Below, one piece after another: positions 61,088 through 64,000 of a stretch of DNA of 64,000 nt. The stretch comes from CAVYXK01 sp963708245 (GTDB taxonomy: Bacteria; Pseudomonadota; Alphaproteobacteria; Acetobacterales; Acetobacteraceae). The notes beneath the pieces are model-generated. The model had not been told where the DNA came from, did not search any database, and was given only the letters and a program-made list of their open reading frames with translations. Position 1 is the stretch's first letter, and each line of letters opens with the position of its first letter. The stretch covers positions 4,960,001-5,024,000 of the forward strand of contig OY970201.1 in the NCBI GenBank assembly GCA_963708245.1, given 5' to 3'. A program made the translations under genes and the position numbers.

Positions 61088-62341
61088 CTACGCGCGGACC
61101 CCGATCAACATCCAGCTCGGCCGCACCCAAAAGAGTCGCGACAAACTCGGCCGCCAGTCTTCGAAGTGGTCTAGCACCGCGCGCGTCACCCCCCGGGGCG
61201 CAACCGCCTGTGCCAATGTTCGCGGATCGGGGCAGAAGTCGTGCCAGATGACGATACCACCTTGTCGAACCAGGCGCAGCGCCTTGTTTGTGTCGCTCGC
61301 GACCACATCGGACTGATGTCCACCATCTATCAGGACCGTGTCAAACCAACCGGCCGGGAACGCTGAATCGTCGAATTCGCGGCTGTCGCAGAGAATCTGG
61401 TGGACCCGATCAGAGTACCCAGCCTTGCGGTAGCGCCAACCAATGGCGGTGCCGCTGTCTCCGCCACCGTCAGAGGGCTGCCATCCGGGTTCGGTCGAGC
61501 CATAAAGCGGCTGGCCGTCCGCATCGACCTCGCCGCCCGGCAGGTTCAGCGTCCAGATCTCTGCCTCGCTCGCTTCAGCGCACAGGACGACGTTGAAGCC
61601 CTCCCACGTGCCGAACTCAAGGTGGCGGTGCGGGCGCATATTACTGTAGATGTATCGATAGATGGCAGCCTCGTCCCTCTCCGTCTGGAAATCGGCCAAT
61701 GCATGACCGTAAAGCATCACCTCGGGAACAAAGGGCCGGCTGAAGCCAAGCGCGGCACCAAGCTCCTCGACCGGAACGATATCGATGTCAGCCGCCACAG
61801 GTGGGCGCGATGCGAATGGCTGTGATCGGCCTGCGAGTGCAGCCCCGCATTCGGAGAGCGACATTCCGCGCCTAGCGGGATCGAGCAGCGGCTCGCTCGT
61901 TCGCGGGCTCGTGGGCACTCCGCGGCAACACCTGATGCTTGCCAGGCCGATCATGGCCGTCGCGCCGTCTGGATCGGCGTTGCGCAGCATCAAATGACCG
62001 ACCTCTGTGCCTTCGTGGATCGTCAGGGCGACTGTCTGAACGCCGCCGGTGGGGTGGATGATGGTTTCCCTGTCAAGATACGCCGAAAAATCGCCCCTGA
62101 GACAGCCGACCCCCACCGTGCCGCCGGATACCGACATCTCTACGGTGACAATGATGGGTCCGCTCGGCCAATCGCACCCCTCGCGTCTGCGCCAGGACGC
62201 CGCGAACGACCACGTCGGACCAGGCGCGGATATCAGCCAACCGCCCGCTGACCCGGGTTCAGCTCGCGCGGCGTTGTGCAGCAATGGCTCCGCTGCGAAC
62301 GGGTCCGCAACCGCCGGGCCGGTATCGAGATCCGATGGCAT
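61088..62341 (-). CDS. Methyltransferase-like protein with N-terminal beta-sandwich module
   Basis: The 417-residue protein from the ATG at 62341 starts with a beta-rich region (WLISAPGPTWSFAASWRRRE, VALTIHEGTEVGHLMLRN). A class I methyltransferase-like domain follows: NMRPHRHLEFGTWEGFNVVL, VDADGQPLYGSTEPGW, WFDTVLIDGGHQSDVVASDT and GGIVIWHDFCPDPRTLA, similar to CmcI/class I sugar methyltransferases. The longer frame to 62524 overlaps the neighbouring FkbM gene and is unlikely. It belongs to the minus-strand glycan operon. Confidence 0.7.
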   Translation of the reverse strand: MPSDLDTGPAVADPFAAEPLLHNAARAEPGSAGGWLISAPGPTWSFAASWRRREGCDWPSGPIIVTVEMSVSGGTVGVGCLRGDFSAYLDRETIIHPTGGVQTVALTIHEGTEVGHLMLRNADPDGATAMIGLASIRCCRGVPTSPRTSEPLLDPARRGMSLSECGAALAGRSQPFASRPPVAADIDIVPVEELGAALGFSRPFVPEVMLYGHALADFQTERDEAAIYRYIYSNMRPHRHLEFGTWEGFNVVLCAEASEAEIWTLNLPGGEVDADGQPLYGSTEPGWQPSDGGGDSGTAIGWRYRKAGYSDRVHQILCDSREFDDSAFPAGWFDTVLIDGGHQSDVVASDTNKALRLVRQGGIVIWHDFCPDPRTLAQAVAPRGVTRAVLDHFEDWRPSLSRLFWVRPSWMLIGVRA

Positions 62342-62390
62342 GATTAGCGGGCGCGTGTCGAAGATCAGGCGGCAGGCCGCTCGGCCGGGA

Positions 62391-63152
62391 TCAGGCGCGG
62401 TCGCCGCGGCGGACCGCTTGAACGCAAAATTCTCGTGGTCTAGGACCTGTGGCTTCCGAATAACCCCTTGCGGCGAGCCATTCCAAAGCCTCTGGTGGGC
62501 TTTGTCCCCGCTTGGCGAGGGCATGGTTCAGTTCCACTACGACCCACGGATCGAAGCGTTCCAGCGTCTCGGCAGCACCACGCAGCACCTCGAAGTCGAA
62601 ACTGTCAACATCGATCTTGAGACAATCGAGCCGATCGATGCCGCGAGTCGACACGACATCGTCAACAGTCGTAAACTCGTATTCCTGTCGCTCGGGGTCC
62701 CGGCCCCAAATCCGGTAAACATCATCCTCGATGCGGCCTGATCTGCGGCCGACCGCGAGCTGCAGCGGCTCGACATTGAGGCACGAATGGTGGGCAAGGT
62801 TGGCGCGGAGCATGCTTATGGTAGAAGTCGGCTCGAACGCGAGGATCTTCCCTCGGGGCGCCAGCCTTGAAGACAGGATCGAATAGTATCCGATGTTTGC
62901 CCCGATATCGAAGATCACCCAATCCGGCTGCACATGCTCGACGAACCACCGCTTCGTCTGCAGTTCGCAGTTCGGGTAGTAGTCCAGGAATTCCGGATAA
63001 TAGGCGACGAGTTCGATCGCAGCCTGGCCGGGAATAAGGGTATAGATGGCTCGCATGCCGGGGTCAGCCGACGTGGAAGGCGGAGCGACCTCGCTCTCGG
63101 TCGAACACGTTCGGGAAGTGGCCAACCCGGCTGAACTCTCATTTGGCTTCAT
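62391..63152 (-). CDS. FkbM-family methyltransferase
   Basis: The 253-residue protein from MKPNESSAG has motif I WVIFDIGANIGYYSILSSRL, GKILAFEPTSTISMLRANLA, and RLDCLKIDVDSFDFEVLRGA, then VVVELNHALAKRG. It is the second FkbM enzyme of the region and differs clearly from the first. A start at 63191 would overlap the amidase stop. It probably methylates a sugar or lipid-linked glycan. Confidence 0.83.
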   Translation of the reverse strand: MKPNESSAGLATSRTCSTESEVAPPSTSADPGMRAIYTLIPGQAAIELVAYYPEFLDYYPNCELQTKRWFVEHVQPDWVIFDIGANIGYYSILSSRLAPRGKILAFEPTSTISMLRANLAHHSCLNVEPLQLAVGRRSGRIEDDVYRIWGRDPERQEYEFTTVDDVVSTRGIDRLDCLKIDVDSFDFEVLRGAAETLERFDPWVVVELNHALAKRGQSPPEALEWLAARGYSEATGPRPREFCVQAVRRGDRA

Positions 63153-63187
63153 CCTGCCTCCGTCGAGCGATCCTGCCAGTCCCCGTA

Positions 63188-64000
63188 TCACCGCACCAGC
63201 AACTCCGGCACCGCGAACGGCTCGGCCAGCTCAATCGCGCGAGCGGCGCGCAGCACGAGGTCGTCGCGATACTGCGCTGCGGCGATCTGCACCGCGCGCG
63301 GCAGCCCATCGTCGCGCAATCCGATCGGCACGGTGATCGCCGGCTGGCGGGTGATGTTGAAGGTGAACGTCCACGGCGCCCACTGGGTCCACAGCGCCTG
63401 CACCGGATCGATGGTGGGCGCATCGGCTGGCGGCGGGCCGCACGGCACAGTGGGGCATAGCACTAGATCGTAGCGCTGGTGCAGCCGGGCCATCGCATGC
63501 GCCGTGGCCACCCGCATCGCCTCGGCGTCCAGGAACTCGATCGCCGACATCCCGCCTTGGGTGCGCGCCACGTCCCGCAGACCGGGATCGAGCAGATGGC
63601 GTTGCTCCTCCGGGAACAGCCCGACCAGCCGCGCCAGCGCGACGCCCCAGACGCGAGCGAAGATGCGCCGCGTGTCCGGGAGGCCGGGATCGGCTTCCTC
63701 CACGGCTGCCCCAGCGTCGGCCAGAAGTCGCGCGGCGCGTTCCATGCCATCGACGGCGTCGGCATCGGCCGGCGCATCGAACCCGGGGTTGCGTAGCACC
63801 GCTACGCGAAGCCCGGCCACGCCGGCCTCGATGCCGTCGCGCCAGTCCCTGCCGTCATCGGGCACACAGAACGGATCGCGGACGTCGTAACGCGCCATCG
63901 CCGTCAGCATCAGGGCGGCATCGCGCACCGAGCGGGTCATCGGCCCGGCACAAGCGACCGAGGCGAAGGCCCCGGCCGGCCATTGCGGCACCCGGCCGTA
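63188..64000 (-). CDS. Amidase signature family protein, C-terminal part
   Basis: The frame is open to the right edge, so the N-terminal part with the Ser-cisSer-Lys active site lies outside. What is visible matches the distal half of amidases: FASVACAGPMTRSVRDAALM, DLVLCPTVPCGPPPADAPTI, WTQWAPWTFTFNITRQPAIT and VPIGLRDDGLPRAVQIAAAQ. The partner acids and amide substrates cannot be told. It ends just before the FkbM gene. Confidence 0.85.
   Translation of the reverse strand, partial: YGRVPQWPAGAFASVACAGPMTRSVRDAALMLTAMARYDVRDPFCVPDDGRDWRDGIEAGVAGLRVAVLRNPGFDAPADADAVDGMERAARLLADAGAAVEEADPGLPDTRRIFARVWGVALARLVGLFPEEQRHLLDPGLRDVARTQGGMSAIEFLDAEAMRVATAHAMARLHQRYDLVLCPTVPCGPPPADAPTIDPVQALWTQWAPWTFTFNITRQPAITVPIGLRDDGLPRAVQIAAAQYRDDLVLRAARAIELAEPFAVPELLVR

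Noticed and set aside
1..64000. tRNA or rRNA genes
   Set aside because: No cloverleaf with a GGTTCGAATCC-like T arm and no rRNA-like conserved stretch was noticed. A covariance-model scan would be the decisive test.

Overview
The window looks like chromosomal DNA of a GC-rich alphaproteobacterium, most likely Rhodospirillales and probably Acetobacteraceae. The clues are an alphaproteobacterial LexA box (GTTC-N7-GTTC) in front of an imuA-imuB-dnaE2 mutagenesis cassette, a proton-translocating transhydrogenase split into three genes (pntAA, pntAB, pntB), IS5-superfamily elements of the IS1031/IS427 kind with TNA target duplications, and PEP-CTERM proteins. The family-level assignment is inference. 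No rRNA, tRNA or CRISPR array was seen.

Layout. 1-5.9 kb (+): end of a branched-chain amino-acid-type ABC transporter operon (LivG end, LivF, binding protein, frameshifted LivH, LivM) and a phytoene-dehydrogenase-like FAD oxidoreductase. 6-9.1 kb: a regulator fusing winged helix, TolB-like, TPR and rhodanese-like segments, divergent from a PEP-CTERM protein gene, with three ATTTAGC repeats between them. 9.3-14.6 kb: AlgH-like protein, a two-component pair, a methyltransferase, and a transglutaminase preceded by a permease remnant and a 22-codon ORF. 14.6-20.5 kb: amino-acid catabolic genes (Asp/Glu racemase-like, DadA-like, threonine-dehydratase-like plus an ArsR-type regulator) around a decayed PAS kinase and a REC-HisKA-HATPase-REC hybrid kinase. 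20.6-25.4 kb: first IS copy, a FecR/DUF6600-type secreted protein, a small lipoprotein and an M20 peptidase. 25.4-30.3 kb: dcd, murA, TPR protein, fluoroacetate-dehalogenase-like hydrolase and a ketopantoate-reductase-like protein. 30.4-31.7 kb: an AT-richer island with a DpnI-family methyl-directed restriction endonuclease next to a dus gene remnant. 31.9-39.6 kb: pntAA-pntAB-pntB, then a rearrangement in which about 0.6 kb (pntB end plus the start of a PEP-CTERM gene) is duplicated on both sides of a large membrane protein gene. 39.7-45.8 kb (-): DUF1328 protein and dnaE2-imuB-imuA under a LexA box. 45.9-63.2 kb: a surface polysaccharide or glycan-modification region with a sugar transferase, family 2 glycosyltransferases, a GtrC/GtrB/methyltransferase/GtrA cassette, a UDP-sugar dehydrogenase, a GDP-mannose-3,5-epimerase-like enzyme, FkbM methyltransferases and a large glycosyltransferase-like protein. 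It is interrupted at 48-51 kb by a decayed zone with the second IS copy nested in an IS630 remnant. The window ends in an amidase gene.

Most notable observations: two different palindromic repeats have inserted in frame into two adjacent SOS-mutagenesis genes (imuB and dnaE2), and the imuB repeat has a second copy between dcd and murA; a DpnI-like island; a one-component regulator with a rhodanese-like C-terminus and a candidate operator; and at least six single-base insertions that break otherwise complete genes, which may be real decay or sequencing error.
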